Source: Euryarchaeota archaeon UBA124
GTDB taxonomy: Archaea > Thermoplasmatota > Poseidoniia > Poseidoniales > Poseidoniaceae
DNA length: 8,346 nucleotides
Direction of reading: 5' to 3'
NCBI GenBank assembly: GCA_002502215.1
Contig: DAPT01000104.1
Span: 1-8,346 of the forward strand
Of this stretch, positions 6,594 to 8,346 are shown in pieces. The notes under the pieces were generated by a model. That model did no database searches, had not been told where the DNA came from, and saw only the letters and a program-made list of their open reading frames with translations. Every line of letters begins with the position of its first letter. Within the stretch, counting starts at the first letter, position 1. A program made the position numbers and the translations under genes.

Positions 6594-8234
6594 ATGCGAT
6601 TTGATGTTCTCAATCTCATTCTGGGTTGGACGCTTGTAGCGTTGACGGTTCCGTTGTTGTTTTGTGTTGTTATCACAGGGTATCTCGACAACTGGGAGCT
6701 CGCTCTTCGAGCGTTCTCAATCCCAGCCGGTCTTTCCTTGTTTATTGGTTCGATGATGCTTCGTTTTGGTACGAAACGAAACACGCACATGCGACTCCGT
6801 GATCGAGAAGCATTTGCTGCCGTTGCCTTGGTTTGGCCCCTTGCAGTCTTTATTGGAGCACTTCCCTACTGGTTCGGAGGGATATTTCATGGTCCGTTTA
6901 CCGATGGTTCAAGCTTCGCTGATGTTGCGAGAGGGGCTGTAAACTCATGGTTTGAGTCGATGTCAGGGTTCACAACCACAGGTGCTACTGTCATCTCAAC
7001 CTCCATGAGTCCAAATTGCTTACCAGGTATGGATTGCATTAACACCCAACCACGTGGACTCCTCTTGTGGCGGTCACTCACGCAATGGTTTGGTGGCATG
7101 GGAATCATCATGCTTGGAATGATGATTCTCTCTCGCGTCATTGGTGGTGGAATGGCCCTCGCCCGGGCTGAGTTAACCGGACCTTCGCTCTCACGTCTTA
7201 AGCCGAAACTTCAGGAAACTGCTCTTGCATTGTGGGGGCTATATTTGGCGCTTACAGTTTTGGAGTTTGGTCTTTTATTGAGCATTGGAGGAATGGATTT
7301 GTTTGATTCAATCAATCACGCATTAACGACAATGCCTACGGGTGGATTCTCAACCTACGATGGTAGCATTGGTCATTTTGAATCCTACACAATTGAGTTG
7401 ATCATTATCTTGTTCATGTTTATTGGAGGAATCAATTTCACCCTGCTGTGGTTTATTCGAGAAGGCCAATTTCGTAAGGCGACACAAGACGAAGAATTCA
7501 AGAATTATCTTGTCTACATCCTAACGACGTTTTTGTTCATCACCATTGCATTGTTAGCTACGCGTGACTATACGACGATGGATTCATTCATCGATTCTCT
7601 CTTCCATGTCGTATCAATTGGTACCTCTACAGGTTACACATCCACCGATTATATGCAATGGCCGGTTGTTACACACCTCTTCCTTTTCGTTCTCATGATT
7701 GTGGGGGCCTCGGCAGGAAGTACAAGCGGTGGGTTGAAACTCCTCCGGGTCAATCTTGCATTCAAAGTGGCGATGCGAGAATTGATACGAATTGCACAGC
7801 CAAGAAAAGTGCAAACCATCCGAATGAATGGGGAGGTTGTTGGAAATCAACAACTCGGGCTCATCGTCGGAATGTTGTTTGTTTGGATTGGTCTCTTTGC
7901 TATTGCATCCATTTTACTTGCGTTTATTGTACCAGGGGAAGATTTTGAATCCATATTAGCCCTTGTTGCCTCCAGCCTTGGAAACACCGGACCAACCATA
8001 GGAAACTACGGTCCGAGCAATACTTGGGCGGGATTGAATTCTGGTGCTCTTCTGCTGACATCCATACTGATGTGGTTTGGCCGTCTGGAATTGCTAACTG
8101 CAGTCATCTTGCTGCATCCCCACACCTGGCGTTCTGAATCAAAGGACCAAGCTCCAAGAGGTGCTTTGGCCCGGTTAAGGCGCATGATTTCTCGAGAGCC
8201 TCACGAAGAATCAGAACAAGGTCCGTTGGGCTGA
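6594..8234 (+). CDS. trkH: TrkH/KtrB-family K+ transporter, pore subunit
   Basis: TrkH is the membrane pore of the Trk K+ uptake system and is gated by TrkA. The 546 residues show the four-fold pore pattern of the superfamily. The filter loops, each with a filter glycine, are GFTTTGAT (125-132), PTGGFS (248-253), GTSTGYTS (343-350) and GNTGPTIG (463-470). QWFGGMGII after the first repeat and the intramembrane gate loop GASAGSTSGGLK (371-382) are also family hallmarks. The protein ends with GRLELLTAVILLHP and a charged cytosolic tail of about 35 residues, which helps make it longer than typical members (about 480-500). Between the first filter loop and the next helix lies a short extra segment with C142 and C148, predicted to face outside. 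ATG 6594 has a matching SD and sits 2 nt after the trkA stop. The 3' end overlaps a convergent gene by 24 nt. Confidence 0.95.
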   Translation: MRFDVLNLILGWTLVALTVPLLFCVVITGYLDNWELALRAFSIPAGLSLFIGSMMLRFGTKRNTHMRLRDREAFAAVALVWPLAVFIGALPYWFGGIFHGPFTDGSSFADVARGAVNSWFESMSGFTTTGATVISTSMSPNCLPGMDCINTQPRGLLLWRSLTQWFGGMGIIMLGMMILSRVIGGGMALARAELTGPSLSRLKPKLQETALALWGLYLALTVLEFGLLLSIGGMDLFDSINHALTTMPTGGFSTYDGSIGHFESYTIELIIILFMFIGGINFTLLWFIREGQFRKATQDEEFKNYLVYILTTFLFITIALLATRDYTTMDSFIDSLFHVVSIGTSTGYTSTDYMQWPVVTHLFLFVLMIVGASAGSTSGGLKLLRVNLAFKVAMRELIRIAQPRKVQTIRMNGEVVGNQQLGLIVGMLFVWIGLFAIASILLAFIVPGEDFESILALVASSLGNTGPTIGNYGPSNTWAGLNSGALLLTSILMWFGRLELLTAVILLHPHTWRSESKDQAPRGALARLRRMISREPHEESEQGPLG

Positions 8235-8346
8235 ATCACGTTGAGGTTCTGGTTCTGATTCCTGTTCAGGCTCAGAATCTTGCTCCAGCGTATCCAACAC
8301 CGAATCAATGACTGGAACTCTCCATTGTTCCTCTGCTTGTTCGTAT
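8211..8346 (-). CDS. C-terminal fragment of an unidentified acidic-tailed protein
   Basis: On the minus strand an open frame enters from the right edge (first full codon at 8345-8343) and runs 44 codons to a TGA at 8213-8211. The C-terminus is rich in Glu, Asp, Pro and Gln (EQDSEPEQESEPEPQRDSAQ) and is probably disordered. The start and any domain lie outside the window, so no function can be given. This frame is preferred over another open minus frame because the acidic low-complexity composition looks protein-like, whereas the alternative gives an Asn/Gln/Ile mixture. The convergent gene shares its last 24 nt with trkH, and no terminator hairpin is visible between them. Confidence 0.55.
   Translation of the reverse strand, partial: YEQAEEQWRVPVIDSVLDTLEQDSEPEQESEPEPQRDSAQRTLF

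Noticed and set aside
6760..6780. Inverted repeat TTCGTTT - 7 nt - AAACGAA
   Set aside because: A 7-bp stem inside trkH coding sequence, explained by the codons it contains. There is no adjacent U-run and no other regulatory context, so chance is likely.
8201..8346. Alternative minus-strand open frame at the right edge, ending at 8203-8201
   Set aside because: It is open over the same stretch, but its translation is an Asn/Gln/Ile/Trp mixture. The neighbouring frame gives a coherent acidic tail.
1..8346. Search for tRNA, rRNA, CRISPR repeats, transposase or phage genes
   Set aside because: No such pattern was seen on either strand. The window is almost fully accounted for by protein genes.

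Overview
The window reads as a densely coded piece of an archaeal chromosome. By eye the G+C is roughly 45-50%. The SRP54 has archaeal-type N, G and M domains, and a single-domain Get3/ArsA ATPase precedes it on the same strand. The first genes of the apparent transcription units have no Shine-Dalgarno (SD) sequence, whereas the downstream genes do, as in many archaea. The gene set and composition would suit a marine Thermoplasmatota lineage such as Poseidoniales (Marine Group II). That placement is an inference and cannot be proved without database comparison. I see no rRNA, tRNA, CRISPR array, insertion sequence, attachment site or replication origin. No gene-free stretch exceeds about 85 bases.

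Left part, minus strand (2593 down to 1): a two-gene unit. The first gene is a Get3/ArsA-type ATPase with a C-terminal alpha-crystallin (HSP20-like) domain. It is followed after 41 nt by srp54, which runs off the left edge almost complete. Both belong to families that target or chaperone membrane proteins: SRP54 co-translationally, Get3 relatives post-translationally.

Middle, plus strand (2656-3468): after a 62-nt divergent spacer that must hold both promoters comes a 270-residue polytopic membrane protein of unknown function with a strongly basic cytoplasmic tail.

Right part, plus strand (3554-8234): a probable three-gene operon. The first protein has a cytoplasmic four-cysteine zinc ribbon, one membrane segment and an extracytoplasmic transglutaminase-like domain with an intact Cys-His-Asp triad. 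Next come trkA (regulatory RCK protein) and trkH (K+-translocating subunit). The stop codon of the transglutaminase gene overlaps the SD of trkA, and trkA and trkH are 2 nt apart, so the three genes look translationally coupled. TrkA and TrkH should form a nucleotide-gated K+ uptake system. The role of the zinc-ribbon/transglutaminase protein beside them is unknown and is the most intriguing part of the window.

At the right edge, a convergent minus-strand gene contributes only its acidic C-terminus and overlaps the 3' end of trkH by 24 nt.
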